Assembly: GCA_016874175.1 (NCBI GenBank) | Contig: VGUP01000012.1 | Coordinates: 1-33,184, forward strand | DNA from: Gammaproteobacteria bacterium | GTDB taxonomy: Bacteria; Pseudomonadota; Gammaproteobacteria; Steroidobacterales; Steroidobacteraceae | Reading direction: 5' to 3' | DNA length: 33,184 nucleotides | Shown here: piece after piece, positions 18,231-29,310 of the stretch | How positions within the stretch are numbered: the first letter of the stretch is position 1 | How the letters are laid out: each line of letters opens with the position of its first letter | Translations under genes and position numbers: made by a program | Notes under the pieces: generated by a model | What the model was told of the DNA's origin: nothing | What the model saw: the letters and a program-made list of their open reading frames with translations, nothing else | Databases searched by the model: none

Positions 18231-19523
18231 ATGCTGGTAGGAGTTGCAGCTCGTCGCGTTGCCGTGATCGGCGGTGCGCGTATTCCGTTCGCGCGGTCGC
18301 ACGGGGCCTACGCGCAGGTCGGCAATCTGCAGATGCTCACCGCGGCGCTACAAGCCGTCGTCGCCAAATATGGCCTCAATGGCTTGCGCCTCGGCGAGGT
18401 GGCGGCAGGCGCAGTGATCAAGCACTCGCGCGATTTCAACCTCGCACGCGAGAGCGTACTCGGCACCACACTGGATCCCCAAACCCCCGCCTTCGATCTG
18501 CAACGGGCCTGCGGTACGAGTCTCGAAGCAGCCATTGGCATTGCCAACAAAATCGCGCTTGGGCAGATCGACTGTGGCCTTGCTGGAGGGGTCGATACCG
18601 TCAGCGATCCGCCAATCGTCTATCCCCGTGCTTATCAGCAAATTTTGATGCGAGTCTTCCGTGCCAAAACCCTGAGTGGTTGGCTTGCGCCGTTTTTCTC
18701 GCTGCGCCCAGGGCATTTTAAGCCGCTGATTCCCGACGCCAGCGAACCGCGCACGGCGCTCTCGATGGGCGAGAGCTGCGAGCAGATGGCCAAGCGCTGG
18801 GGCATCAGTCGCGAGGCGCAGGATGCGCTCGCCTGCAACAGTCATCGTCATGCAGCGGCGGCCTGGCAGAGTGGATTCTTTGATGATCTGGTCGTGCCGT
18901 TCGAAGGTCTGCAACGCGACGACAATGTCCGCGCCGACAGTACCCCCGAAAAACTCGCGAAGCTGCGGCCGAGCTTTGATCGCTCGGGTTCGGGTACGCT
19001 AACCGCAGGTAATAGCACCCCGCTCACCGATGGCGCCTCGGCGGTGCTGCTCGCCAGCGAGTCTTGGGCGCGCGTCCACAATTTGCCGGTGCAGGCCTGG
19101 CTCACATTCGGCAAGGCTTGGGCTGTCGATTTTGTCAGCGGCGCAGAGGGCTTGCTCATGGCGCCTGCCTATTCCGTCCCTGCGATGCTCGACGATGCGG
19201 GTCTCGGCCTGCAGGACTTCGATTTCTTTGAAATTCACGAAGCTTTTGCGGCGCAGGTGCTGTGCACGCTGGCGGCTTGGGAATCGGCCGAATGGTGTCG
19301 TGACAAGCTCGGTCGCAGCACCGCGCTGGGCAGCATCGATCGCAGCAAACTCAACGTGAAGGGCAGCAGCGTGGCGATCGGTCACCCGTTTGCCGCGACC
19401 GGCGCACGGATCGTGGCTACGCTGGCGAAGTTGCTGGCCACGAATCCGCAAAGTCGTCGCGGCCTGATTTCGGTGTGCACCGCGGGCGGAATGGGCGTTA
19501 CCGCAATCCTCGATCGCACCTGA
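18231..19523 (+). CDS. fadI: Acetyl-CoA C-acyltransferase, FadI-type thiolase
   Basis: The 430-residue thiolase has the nucleophilic Cys-94 in QRACGTSLEA, HEAFAAQ, GHPFAATGAR and the second Cys in CTAGGMGV. The loop between residues 125 and 170 (PRAYQQILMRVF to LIPDASEPRTALSMG) is the insertion seen in FadI and the mitochondrial trifunctional beta subunit, rather than in FadA or AtoB. It releases acetyl-CoA in fatty-acid beta-oxidation. No fadJ-like hydratase/dehydrogenase gene follows, so its partner must be elsewhere. It ends three bases before the convergent dut stop. The family call is firm; the symbol is by the insertion. Confidence 0.87.
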   Translation: MLVGVAARRVAVIGGARIPFARSHGAYAQVGNLQMLTAALQAVVAKYGLNGLRLGEVAAGAVIKHSRDFNLARESVLGTTLDPQTPAFDLQRACGTSLEAAIGIANKIALGQIDCGLAGGVDTVSDPPIVYPRAYQQILMRVFRAKTLSGWLAPFFSLRPGHFKPLIPDASEPRTALSMGESCEQMAKRWGISREAQDALACNSHRHAAAAWQSGFFDDLVVPFEGLQRDDNVRADSTPEKLAKLRPSFDRSGSGTLTAGNSTPLTDGASAVLLASESWARVHNLPVQAWLTFGKAWAVDFVSGAEGLLMAPAYSVPAMLDDAGLGLQDFDFFEIHEAFAAQVLCTLAAWESAEWCRDKLGRSTALGSIDRSKLNVKGSSVAIGHPFAATGARIVATLAKLLATNPQSRRGLISVCTAGGMGVTAILDRT

Positions 19524-19526
19524 AGC

Positions 19527-19988
19527 TCAGCGCGTACCTGAACTCCCAAAGCCGCCAGCGCCGCGCGCCGTAGCGGTGAAATCTTCGACGACCTCGAGTT
19601 CGACCTGCACCACAGGCACCAGCACCAACTGCGCGATGCGCTCACCGGGCTGCACGGTGTAGCTCGCAGAGCAGCGATTCCAGCACGACACCATCAGCTG
19701 ACCCTGATAGTCGGAGTCGATCAGACCGACCAGATTACCGAGCACGATGCCGTGTTTGTGACCGAGCCCCGAGCGCGGCAGGATCACCGCCGCCAGCGCC
19801 GGATCAGCCACCCAGATCGCGAGCCCGGTCGGCAAAAGTTCTGCCTTGCCTGGCACGAGCTCCAGCGGTGCATCAATACAGGCGCGCAGATCGAGGCCCG
19901 CAGAACCCTCGGTCGCATAGGCCGGCAACGGAAAATCTTTGCCGATACGCGGATCGAAAACTCTTACCTTCAGTGCGCGACGACTCAT
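19527..19988 (-). CDS. dut: dUTP diphosphatase
   Basis: The 153-residue trimeric dUTPase has its five motifs in order: [49 protein letters not shown], and the flexible C-terminal [10 protein letters not shown] that closes over the substrate. It hydrolyses dUTP to dUMP, keeping uracil out of DNA and feeding dTMP synthesis. The start overlaps the coaBC stop by 4 bases (ATGA), the usual coaBC-dut pairing in gammaproteobacteria. Confidence 0.97.
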   Translation of the reverse strand: MSRRALKVRVFDPRIGKDFPLPAYATEGSAGLDLRACIDAPLELVPGKAELLPTGLAIWVADPALAAVILPRSGLGHKHGIVLGNLVGLIDSDYQGQLMVSCWNRCSASYTVQPGERIAQLVLVPVVQVELEVVEDFTATARGAGGFGSSGTR

Positions 19989-21295
19989 GCCTCTGCTCCT
20001 GCCGATCCAAGATTATGTGCTCCGCGAGCTCGCGACTCGGCAAGACGCCAGCCGATGATCTCGAGCAGACGACGTGCCACCTCGTCCTTGCTCGCCGGCC
20101 CGAGCTCTAGCCGTCCATCGGCCCAAAGCAAAACGAGTGCATTGTCGTCGCGATCGAAAACCTTGCCCTCGCCCACTTCGTTGGCAGCAATCAAATCGAG
20201 TTTCTTTGCAAGCAGTTTGCTGCGGGCGTATTGCTCGACGTCATGAGTCTCGGCGGCGAAACCCACCACGAAAGGACGATCGGCGCGCGCTGCGACCGCG
20301 GCCAAAATATCTGCCGTACGCTCGAGTGGCAGATCGATACGCTCGCTGGTTTTTTTGAGCTTGCGTGATGAGCGGGTCGCGGGTCGATAGTCGGCAACGG
20401 CCGCAGTACCGACGAGTACATCGAGTCCCGTCGCCTCGCGCTCCACGGCGCTCGCCATCTCTGCGGCGGTCTCGACATCGATGCGTCGCACGCCTTCGGG
20501 CGTCGGCAAGCTCACGGGCCCAGCGACCAGCACCACCTCGGCGCCGGCCGCATGCGCCGCGGCGGCCACGGCAAAGCCCATTTTGCCGCTGCTGCGATTG
20601 GTGATGTAACGCACGGGATCGATCGGCTCGCGCGTGGGCCCCGCGGTGATCAGCACGCGCAAGCCCGCGAGCGGTCGCGGCTCGTCGTTGGCCGCCGCCA
20701 CGACCCGAAGCGCCACCGCACGCGGTGGGCGATCGGCAAGCAGCGTCGAGGCCGCTTCCGCGATCTCGGCAGGCTCGAGCATTCGACCCGAGCCGATTTC
20801 ACCGCAGGCTTGGCTGCCGACATCCGGACCCAACAAATGCACACCATGACGACGCAAGGTAGCGACGTTGTGCTGCGTGACGGGTTTGTCCCACATGACG
20901 CGATTCATCGCCGGCGCGAGCGCCACCGGCGATTCGGTGGCGAGAATGAGCGTGGTGAGCAGATCGTCGGCTCGACCCGCAGCCACGCGGGCCAAAAAAT
21001 CCGCCGTCGCTGGCGCCACGAGCGCGAGGTCGGCCCAGCGGGCGAGCTCGATATGCCCCATCGAGGCCTCGGCAGCCGCGTCCCACAGTTCGGCCCGCAC
21101 CTCACGCCCCGAGACCGCCTGAAAAGTCGTCGGGGTCACGAACCGCTGTGCGCCGGGGGTCATCACCACCTGTACCTCGGCCCCACGTTCGCGCAGTCGC
21201 CGCACCAGATCAGGCGACTTGTATGCCGCGATGCCCCCGCTAACACCGAGCAGGATGCGTCGCCCGGCCAAGGTCGGTGGGGAAGTGGCACTCAT
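19985..21295 (-). CDS. coaBC: Bifunctional phosphopantothenoylcysteine decarboxylase / synthetase
   Basis: The 436-residue protein fuses CoaC (decarboxylase, FMN flavoprotein) and CoaB (synthetase), two consecutive steps from 4'-phosphopantothenate toward coenzyme A. The CoaC half shows [47 protein letters not shown] and the active-site Cys in [13 protein letters not shown]. The CoaB half shows [35 protein letters not shown] and [15 protein letters not shown]. The ATG at 21295 was preferred to a TTG at 21313. The last CoA step, coaD, is also in this window (25632). The 154-base gap to the divergent radC has no promoter that I can name with confidence. Confidence 0.96.
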   Translation of the reverse strand: MSATSPPTLAGRRILLGVSGGIAAYKSPDLVRRLRERGAEVQVVMTPGAQRFVTPTTFQAVSGREVRAELWDAAAEASMGHIELARWADLALVAPATADFLARVAAGRADDLLTTLILATESPVALAPAMNRVMWDKPVTQHNVATLRRHGVHLLGPDVGSQACGEIGSGRMLEPAEIAEAASTLLADRPPRAVALRVVAAANDEPRPLAGLRVLITAGPTREPIDPVRYITNRSSGKMGFAVAAAAHAAGAEVVLVAGPVSLPTPEGVRRIDVETAAEMASAVEREATGLDVLVGTAAVADYRPATRSSRKLKKTSERIDLPLERTADILAAVAARADRPFVVGFAAETHDVEQYARSKLLAKKLDLIAANEVGEGKVFDRDDNALVLLWADGRLELGPASKDEVARRLLEIIGWRLAESRARGAHNLGSAGAEA

Positions 21296-21449
21296 CGGTG
21301 GATTATCGACCAAGCTGACTAAAAACGTCGATTGACCAAAGATTATGCCGGCCGCGGACTTCGGTTATGGGGCAGTCCAGCGAATTTTGCGACTCGCCCC
21401 GCGTCCCTGCAATGCGGAAGCTGCGGCGATTTCTGCGCCGGAGAGTCTC

Positions 21450-22142
21450 ATGTCCCTGACCACACCCCTGCCCTTGCGCGCCTGGTCTAGCGGTGAGCGC
21501 CCCCGCGAAAAACCGCTCGAGCGCGGGGTCGGCGCTCTCTCCGATGCGGAGCTGCTCGCGCTACTGCTAGGCACCGGTACCCGTGGCAGCGATGCGCTCG
21601 AACTCGCCCGTCGTTTGCTGCACGATCACGATGGCTTGCGCAATTTGCTCTCGGCGCCGGCGAGTCGAATGTTGGGCGCGCACGGCATGGGTCCGGCGCG
21701 TGTAGCGGCGCTGCAGGCGTCGCTCGAACTCGCTCGTCGTCACTACGGGGCCGCGCTACGTGCCGGGGTCTCGCTGAGTTCACCCCTCGAAACCCGCCGC
21801 TTTCTCAATGCGCAGTTGCGCGATCGGCCGTACGAGGTGTTCTGCTGTCTTTATCTGGACAACCGACATCGCCTGATCGCCTTCGAAGAATTGTTCCGCG
21901 GCACCATCGACGGCGCCAGCGTGCATCCGCGCGAGGTTTTGCGACAAACACTGGCGCATAACGCAGCAGCAGTCATCCTCGCGCACAATCACCCCTCGGG
22001 CATTGCCGAGCCGAGTCGCGCAGACGAGCTCATTACCGTACGACTGCGCGATGCGCTCGCGCTAGTCGATGTGCGTGTGCTCGATCACCTGATCGTCGCC
22101 CGCCCAGATACCCTCTCGCTCGCCGAGCGCGGTGTCTTGTAA
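21450..22142 (+). CDS. radC: RadC family JAMM/MPN protein
   Basis: The 230-residue protein has the N-terminal helix-hairpin-helix part (ALSDAELLALLLGTGTRGSDA, GLRNLLSAP, MLGAHGMGPARVAALQASLELARR). The JAMM metalloprotease-like domain follows, with metal motif HNHPSGIAEPSRAD and the upstream Glu in FEELFRGTIDG. RadC was once tied to recombination, but its role remains unclear. The position beside coaBC is standard in gammaproteobacteria. The start at 21450 follows GGAG; the frame is open 35 codons further up but without family similarity. Confidence 0.95.
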   Translation: MSLTTPLPLRAWSSGERPREKPLERGVGALSDAELLALLLGTGTRGSDALELARRLLHDHDGLRNLLSAPASRMLGAHGMGPARVAALQASLELARRHYGAALRAGVSLSSPLETRRFLNAQLRDRPYEVFCCLYLDNRHRLIAFEELFRGTIDGASVHPREVLRQTLAHNAAAVILAHNHPSGIAEPSRADELITVRLRDALALVDVRVLDHLIVARPDTLSLAERGVL

Positions 22143-22168
22143 CAAGGGTCGCGGTATATTTCGCGGCG

Positions 22169-23578
22169 ATGAGCGGAAACCTTCACGCTGCCATGGCGCT
22201 ACACCGCAAGGGTCGATTACGCGAAGCCGCGCGGATCTACCAAAAAATTCTGCAAGCGCAGTCGAACGAAGTGAACAGTCTGCATCTGCTCGGGGCGATC
22301 AGGCTCGCCGAGGGGGATGCTGAGGCGGCACGCGCGCTGATCGGTCGCGCGCTCGAACTCAAGCCCGATTACACCGAAGCCCATGTCAACATGGGCTCGG
22401 TGTATCGCGCACTTGGTCGGCCTCGCGAAGCGCTCGCCAGTTACGATACGGCACTTTCCATGCGCGCTGATCTGCTCGATGCCCATTACAACCGTGGCGT
22501 CGTGCTACAGGAAATAGGCGAGCTTGATGCTGCGCTCTCGAGCTATCGCATCGCCTGCTCGCTGCGCGCCAATCATGCCGAGGCGCTATCGAACTCAGCC
22601 TTGATATTTTTGATACGTGGTGACTTGGCGGCGGGCTGGCCGCTTTACGAGTGGCGACTCGCCACGCCGCAGTTTCTCGCAGCTCATCCGCAGAAACTCC
22701 CAGGTTCGCGCTGGAGCGGCAACGAATCTTTGGTAGGCAAAAGAATTCTGGTGTTCTGCGAGCAGGGTCTGGGCGATGCGCTGCAATTCGCCCGCTACCT
22801 GCCCCTGTTGGCCGAGCGGGAGCCACAGGCGCAGATCACTGTCTCGGCGCGGCCCGCCCTGCACCGAATATTCTTGCGTCTACACGGCGTCTCGGCGGTG
22901 ATCGACGGCGTCCAGGGAGGGGGTTTCGACTTCCACTGCGCCTTGCTCAGTCTGCCGGGAATATTCGGTACCACGCTCAAAGATATTCCGTCGGTACAGA
23001 CACCGTATCTTTCGGTCGATCAGCAATGGGTCGCGAGTTGGCGTAAATCTGTCGACGAAGCGCTGGCGGGTGAGCGCAGGCCGCGCGTTGGTCTGATGTG
23101 GAGTGGAGGCCAAGTCACGCCGATCAAAGGTCGAAGCATTCCGCTCGCCATGCTCGGCGAACTGCTCGCGCTGCCGGTCGACTTCATCAGCCTGCAAAAA
23201 GAAATCTCGCCCGACGATGCCGCCTTGCTGCGGACCCTGCCCAAGCTGCGTCATTTCGGAGCCCCGTTCTCAGACGTGCAGCAAACCGATTTCGCCGATA
23301 CGGCAGCGATCATTTCGCAACTCGATTGGGTGATCAGTGTCGACACCAGCGTTGCCCATCTCGCTGCCGCGCTGGGCAAAGAGACCTGGATTCCCTTGCC
23401 GAAGGTCAGCGACTGGCGCTGGCTCGAGGGCCGCAGCGACAGCCCCTGGTACTCGCAGGTACGGCTCTTCCGGCAGACGACGGCTGGCGATTGGGCACCG
23501 GTGCTTAGGGAGATTCGGGCCGGCATTACCGCGAGGCTATGGGCGGACGGTTGCCAGCGGCGGGCCGGACTGGTATAA
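22169..23578 (+). CDS. TPR-repeat protein with C-terminal glycosyltransferase-9-like domain
   Basis: The 469-residue protein opens with about four tetratricopeptide repeats (ALHRKGRLREAARIYQKIL, LGAIRLAEGDAEAARALI, MGSVYRALGRPREALASYD, RGVVLQEIGELDAALSSY; residues 8-150). The second half has the GT-B signs of heptosyltransferase-like proteins: GKRILVFCEQGLGDALQFARYLPLL, PRVGLMWSGG, then DWVISVDTSVAHLAAALGKETWIPLP and SPWYSQVRLFRQ. Such fusions are common in proteobacteria; most have no known substrate, and protein or cell-surface glycosylation is the usual guess. There is no signal peptide. It lies between radC and rpmB, and its 3' end contains the rpmB promoter. Confidence 0.85.
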   Translation: MSGNLHAAMALHRKGRLREAARIYQKILQAQSNEVNSLHLLGAIRLAEGDAEAARALIGRALELKPDYTEAHVNMGSVYRALGRPREALASYDTALSMRADLLDAHYNRGVVLQEIGELDAALSSYRIACSLRANHAEALSNSALIFLIRGDLAAGWPLYEWRLATPQFLAAHPQKLPGSRWSGNESLVGKRILVFCEQGLGDALQFARYLPLLAEREPQAQITVSARPALHRIFLRLHGVSAVIDGVQGGGFDFHCALLSLPGIFGTTLKDIPSVQTPYLSVDQQWVASWRKSVDEALAGERRPRVGLMWSGGQVTPIKGRSIPLAMLGELLALPVDFISLQKEISPDDAALLRTLPKLRHFGAPFSDVQQTDFADTAAIISQLDWVISVDTSVAHLAAALGKETWIPLPKVSDWRWLEGRSDSPWYSQVRLFRQTTAGDWAPVLREIRAGITARLWADGCQRRAGLV

Positions 23579-23579
23579 A
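23551..23579 (+). promoter_or_regulatory. Sigma-70 promoter of rpmB-rpmG, extended -10
   Basis: TTGCCA (23551-23556) and TATAAA (23574-23579) are 17 bases apart, each one base from consensus, with TGG just before the -10 (extended -10). The following GCGGCCC is a GC-rich discriminator as in stringently controlled ribosomal promoters. It overlaps the last codons of the TPR gene. The leader, starting near 23587, contains a GGCCC/GGGCC hairpin. Confidence 0.7.
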
Positions 23580-23649
23580 AGCGGCCCTTTGCTCGGGGGC
23601 CAAAGCACCCGGTCTTACTTAAACTACTGATTTCAAAAGGTTTCCTACG

Positions 23650-23886
23650 ATGTCCCGCGTCTGCGAACTCACTGGAAAGCGCCCGACCACGGGCAACCGC
23701 GTCTCGCACGCGAACAACAAGAAGCGTCGCCGCTTCCTGCCCAACCTGCACACGCAGCGTTTCTGGCTCGAGAGCGAGCAACGCTGGGTCTCGTTGCGCG
23801 TCAGCACCAATGCGCTGCGCACCATCGAGAAGAACAGTCTCGACGCGGTGGTCACCGACCTTCGCGCCAAGGGCATGAAGATCTGA
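23650..23886 (+). CDS. rpmB: 50S ribosomal protein L28
   Basis: The 78-residue protein is a full-length L28: [38 protein letters not shown], then [16 protein letters not shown] and a basic end. It contacts 23S rRNA in the large subunit. The first gene of the usual rpmB-rpmG pair, it has its own strong promoter inside the upstream gene. Confidence 0.98.
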   Translation: MSRVCELTGKRPTTGNRVSHANNKKRRRFLPNLHTQRFWLESEQRWVSLRVSTNALRTIEKNSLDAVVTDLRAKGMKI

Positions 23887-23902
23887 GACGGAGCACTGAG
23901 TC

Positions 23903-24058
23903 ATGCGCGAAAAGGTCAAGTTGCTGTCGACTGCAGGTACCGGTCACTTCTATGTGGCGATGAAGAACAAGCGTCTGCATCCCGAGAAGATGGACGTCAA
24001 GAAATACGATCCGGTCGTGCGCAAGCACGTTGCCTACAAGGAAACCAAGATCAAGTAA
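23903..24058 (+). CDS. rpmG: 50S ribosomal protein L33
   Basis: The 51-residue protein begins [17 protein letters not shown] and ends [10 protein letters not shown], matching L33. It has no Cys, so it is the zinc-free (C-minus) form. It is about four residues shorter at the N-terminus than the E. coli protein; an in-frame TGA just upstream excludes a longer start. GGAG lies about 12 bases before the ATG, and the gene starts 16 bases after rpmB. Confidence 0.96.
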   Translation: MREKVKLLSTAGTGHFYVAMKNKRLHPEKMDVKKYDPVVRKHVAYKETKIK

Positions 24059-24108
24059 TCCCGAATCGAATAAGCAGGGCGCCCCGCACCGCGCGAGGGC
24101 TCTGCCGC

Positions 24109-24143
24109 AACGAAAGTCCTGCCATTGCGCAGACCTTTTCGTT
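24109..24143 (+). terminator. Hairpin after rpmG, possible terminator
   Basis: AACGAAA (24109-24115) pairs with TTTCGTT (24137-24143), extendable inward by a few pairs with a bulge, around a long loop. It lies between rpmG and mutM, and only a few bases separate it from the mutM start. There is no proper T-run, so termination is a guess. Confidence 0.3.
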
Positions 24144-24158
24144 TAACGTCGGTCATCA

Positions 24159-24979
24159 ATGCCCGAACTACCCGAAGTCGAGACCACCTGCCGCGGGATA
24201 GCGCCGCACGTCTGCGCTCGACGCATCGAAGATTTTTTGTTGCATGAGACCCGGCTGCGCTGGCCGGTGTCGCGCACCGTCGTTCCGCAACTGCGCGGCG
24301 CCGTGATCAAGAGCGTCAGACGCCGCGCCAAATATCTGCTGCTCGACATCGAGCGCACCGATGCCGATTCGCATGCAACGCTGATTCTGCACCTTGGCAT
24401 GTCGGGCAATTTGCGCGTGCTGCCGCGAGCGACGCCCAGACTGAAGCACGATCATTTCGATTTGCTGCTCGATTCGGGAATAACGCTGCGCTTCAATGAT
24501 CCGCGACGTTTCGGCTCGCTGCATCTCGTAAGCGGCGACCCGAATCAGCATCCGCTGTTGGCAGCGCTGGGACCCGAACCGCTCAATGACGCCTTCGATG
24601 CCGAATATCTTTGGCATAGATCGCGAGCACGTCGTGTTGCCGTCAAACCCTTTTTGATGAACGGACATGTGGTGGTCGGCGTCGGCAATATCTACGCCAG
24701 CGAAGCGCTATTTCGTGCTGGCGTGCGCCCCGGTCGTCAGGCGAGGCATCTCAAGCGTGACGAAATCGCGCGGATCGTCGCAGCCATCAAGCAGGTTTTG
24801 GCGATGGCGATCAAAGTCGGCGGAACGACCCTGCGAGACTACGTCGGTGCCGACGGTACGCCGGGCTACTTCAAACAAAAACTGTTCGTCTATGAACGCA
24901 CGGGCGAGCCCTGCAGAAAGTGTGGCGAAGCCATCCGTCATCGCGTTCAGGCGCAACGCTCGACCTATTGGTGCCATGC

Positions 24980-24992
<13 letters not shown>
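24159..24992 (+). CDS. mutM: Formamidopyrimidine-DNA glycosylase
   Basis: MutM excises 8-oxoguanine and formamidopyrimidines and cuts the strand. The 277-residue protein has the N-terminal MPELPEVETT, whose Pro-2 (after Met removal) is the nucleophile and Glu-3 the acid. It also has Lys-58 in RRAKYLLL, ILHLGMSGNLRV, NDPRRFGSL, VGVGNIYASEALF with the helix-two-turn-helix, and a C-terminal zinc finger C-x2-C-x16-C-x2-C. All catalytic residues are present. It follows rpmB-rpmG, the usual context, and overlaps the next glycosylase gene by 13 bases. Confidence 0.97.
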
Positions 24993-26727
<1,735 letters not shown>

Positions 26728-26761
26728 TTGCGGCGCAGGGTAGCCTAAAATCCGCCCCCGC

Positions 26762-27706
26762 ATGGCGAGCGAATCAAAACCCGGCTTTTTCCAACGACTG
26801 AAGGATCGCCTGACGCGGCCAGGCGGCAGCATCGGTTCAGGCCTTGCTCGCCTTTTCGGTGCGCGGCGGATCGACGACTCGATTCTCGAGGAACTCGAGT
26901 CGCGACTGCTCGCCGCAGATGTCGGCGTGCAAGTCACCGAAGAATTGCTCGATGGTTTGCGCAAGCGCGTAGCCCGCCAACAACTCGACAATGTCGATGC
27001 GCTGCTTGCAGCCTTGCGCAGCGACATCACGGCGCTGCTGGTGCCGGTTGCCAAGCCGCTCGTCATTGATCGCAGCGTGAAGCCCTACACCATCCTTGTC
27101 GTCGGCGTGAACGGTTCGGGCAAGACCACGACCATCGGCAAGCTCGCACATCGTTATCGCAGCGCGGGCCTCAAGGTAATGCTCGCTGCAGGCGACACCT
27201 TTCGCGCCGCTGCCGTCGAACAGATAGGTATCTGGGCCGAGCGCACGGGCGCCGAGCTCATCGCACAGCAGACCGGTGCCGACCCCGCCGCCGTGGCCTT
27301 CGATGCCTTCGCCGCAGCCCGTAGTCGCGGCGCGGATATTTTGATCGCGGATACCGCCGGTCGACTGCAGGCGCAAGCGCATCTCATGGAAGAACTGCGC
27401 AAGGTGCGCCGCGTCCTCGGCAAAGCGGATCCCGCGGCACCCCACGAAGTATTGCTGGTGCTTGATGCCAATCAGGGGCAGAACGCGCTCTCGCAGGCGC
27501 TGCAATTCCATGAGGCTGTAGGGGTCACGGGACTCGTACTCACCAAGCTTGACGGCACGGCAAAGGGTGGCATCGTGCTCGCGATTGCGCGCCGCCTGAA
27601 GCTGCCGATCCGTTTCATTGGTATCGGCGAGGGTGCCGAAGATTTCGGCGAGTTCGATGCCGCCGCTTTCGCCGCCGCATTGATCGAGGGAGGCAGTTCC
27701 ACGTGA
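26762..27706 (+). CDS. ftsY: Signal recognition particle receptor FtsY
   Basis: The 314-residue protein has a short basic N-terminus (ESKPGFFQRLKDRLTR), the N domain of the SRP GTPases (LEELESRLLAADVGVQVTEELL) and the G domain with GVNGSGKTTTIGKLA, DTFRAAAVEQ, DTAGRLQ, TKLDGTAKGG and GEGAEDFGEFD. It lacks the long acidic A domain of the E. coli protein, as in many bacteria. FtsY docks ribosome-SRP complexes at the inner membrane. It opens the ftsY-ftsE-ftsX unit, and its stop overlaps the ftsE GTG (GTGA). Confidence 0.97.
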   Translation: MASESKPGFFQRLKDRLTRPGGSIGSGLARLFGARRIDDSILEELESRLLAADVGVQVTEELLDGLRKRVARQQLDNVDALLAALRSDITALLVPVAKPLVIDRSVKPYTILVVGVNGSGKTTTIGKLAHRYRSAGLKVMLAAGDTFRAAAVEQIGIWAERTGAELIAQQTGADPAAVAFDAFAAARSRGADILIADTAGRLQAQAHLMEELRKVRRVLGKADPAAPHEVLLVLDANQGQNALSQALQFHEAVGVTGLVLTKLDGTAKGGIVLAIARRLKLPIRFIGIGEGAEDFGEFDAAAFAAALIEGGSST

Positions 27707-28380
27707 TTCGTTTCGATCATGTTTTCAAGCGCTATCCGAATGGTCGCGAAGCGCTGCACGACGTGTCTTTTGAGGTACGCGCGGGCGAACTCGTATTTCT
27801 CACGGGACGCAGCGGGGCGGGTAAGAGCTCGGTGCTCAAACTGATGACGCTGCTCGAGCGACCGACCCGCGGCACGGTCACGGTCAACGGCCAAGACACC
27901 GGCACTTTGCCGATGCGGGCGATTCCAGCATTTCGGCGGCGACTCGGCATCGTGTTTCAGGACCATCAACTTTTGATGGATCGACCGGTGTACGACAACG
28001 TGGCGCTACCACTGATGGTTTCGGATACGCGCTTTCGCGATATCGACAAACGCGTGCGCGCGGCACTCGATCAAGTCGGGTTACTCGACAAAGAACGGGT
28101 GTCGCCTGCGGAACTTTCAGTTGGCGAACAACAACGCGTAGGGATTGCGCGTGCGGTGGTAGCGCGACCCACGGTACTGATCGCAGATGAACCAACCGGT
28201 AATCTCGATCACGGACTCGCACGCGAAGTGATGCAACTCTTTCGCAGATTTCAGGATGCCGGCGTCACGGTACTGATCGCCACGCATGACATGGCGCTCG
28301 TGCGTGAGTTCTCGCAGCGCGAGATTCTGATCGACGACGGCAAAGTATTCAGCGGCGTCCAAGCGGAGCGTGCCTCGTGA
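27703..28380 (+). CDS. ftsE: Cell division ATP-binding protein FtsE
   Basis: The 225-residue ABC ATPase has Walker A GRSGAGKSSVLK, Q-loop FQDHQLL, Walker B VLIADEPTGNLD and the H-loop ATHD. With FtsX it couples divisome activity to activation of peptidoglycan hydrolases. The signature reads LSVGEQQRVGIARAV: the first Gly of LSGGE is Val, a one-base change (GTT for GGT), which is unusual in a family where this motif is nearly fixed. GTG start and 4-base overlaps on both sides (GTGA) show tight coupling with ftsY and ftsX. Confidence 0.96.
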   Translation: MIRFDHVFKRYPNGREALHDVSFEVRAGELVFLTGRSGAGKSSVLKLMTLLERPTRGTVTVNGQDTGTLPMRAIPAFRRRLGIVFQDHQLLMDRPVYDNVALPLMVSDTRFRDIDKRVRAALDQVGLLDKERVSPAELSVGEQQRVGIARAVVARPTVLIADEPTGNLDHGLAREVMQLFRRFQDAGVTVLIATHDMALVREFSQREILIDDGKVFSGVQAERAS

Positions 28381-29303
28381 CCTCGCCCATCATCTATCTC
28401 ACGCGACACGCACAGGCGTTTCTCGGCGCGCTCGGCAGATTGCTGCGTCGGCCGCTCGGCAGTCTGTTGACGCTGCTGGCCATTGCCGTTGCGCTCGCGC
28501 TGCCGGCCTCGCTCTGGTTGCTGGTCAAAAATGCACAACTCGCCACAGGTGATACCGGCGACGCCATCGAGATTTCGGTGTATTTCCGCCCGGGTGCAGC
28601 GCTGGAGAAAGCCGAGCAACTCGCTGCGTCGGCGCGCGTCAGGACCGAAGCAGGTACGGTGACCGTGATTTCCGCCGATGTCGCACTCGAAGAATTTCGC
28701 CGCTACTCGGGCTTTGGGGCAGCACTCGATTCCCTACAGGGCAATCCGCTGCCCCACGTCATCACAGTCAAACCGAAGCCCGATTACGCCAATCCTCGAG
28801 GCGTCGAGTCGTTACAGAAATACCTGCGGGCCTGGCCCGAGGTGGACAGCGTACAGGTGGACGGCGAATGGGTCCGCCGACTCAGCGCCATCCTCGACTT
28901 GATGCGCAACGTGCTCGGTGCTTTTGCGGGTTTGCTGGCGCTCGGCGTGTTGGTGGTCATCGGCAACGCCATCCGACTCGAAATCGGCGCTCACCGCGCG
29001 GAAATCGAAGTCACCAAGCTCGTCGGCGGATCAAACGCTTTTGTGCGCCGACCTTTTCTCTACGAAGGGTTTTTCCTCGGCTTGCTCGGCGGGCTGCTGG
29101 CCACCGGCATCACGGTGATTCTGGTGGTCGCGCTCGCCGAACCCGTCAGTCGCGTGTCGGCGCTGTACGGTGGACGCTATTTACTGAGCGGACTCGACCT
29201 CCTCGAAGCGGCGGCGCTCATTGGGCTCTCCGCGTTGCTCGGCGTCATTGGGGCTTGGCTCGGAGCAGCTCTATTAATCGCGAAAATCGAACCAAGAGAG
29301 TAG
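28377..29303 (+). CDS. ftsX: Cell division protein FtsX
   Basis: The 308-residue membrane protein has a cytoplasmic N-terminus, a first helix (LLTLLAIAVALALPASLWLL), a periplasmic domain of roughly 120-130 residues (EISVYFRPGAALEKAEQLAA), and then three helices starting at LGAFAGLLALGVLVVIGNAI with the FtsX segment EIEVTKLVGGSNAFVRRPFLYEG. It is the membrane partner of FtsE and passes the signal to periplasmic amidase activators. It starts at a GTG inside the ftsE stop and ends in TAG. The 112 bases that follow hold an AT-rich hairpin and the rpoH control region. Confidence 0.95.
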   Translation: MTSPIIYLTRHAQAFLGALGRLLRRPLGSLLTLLAIAVALALPASLWLLVKNAQLATGDTGDAIEISVYFRPGAALEKAEQLAASARVRTEAGTVTVISADVALEEFRRYSGFGAALDSLQGNPLPHVITVKPKPDYANPRGVESLQKYLRAWPEVDSVQVDGEWVRRLSAILDLMRNVLGAFAGLLALGVLVVIGNAIRLEIGAHRAEIEVTKLVGGSNAFVRRPFLYEGFFLGLLGGLLATGITVILVVALAEPVSRVSALYGGRYLLSGLDLLEAAALIGLSALLGVIGAWLGAALLIAKIEPRE

Positions 29304-29310
29304 CGAAATT

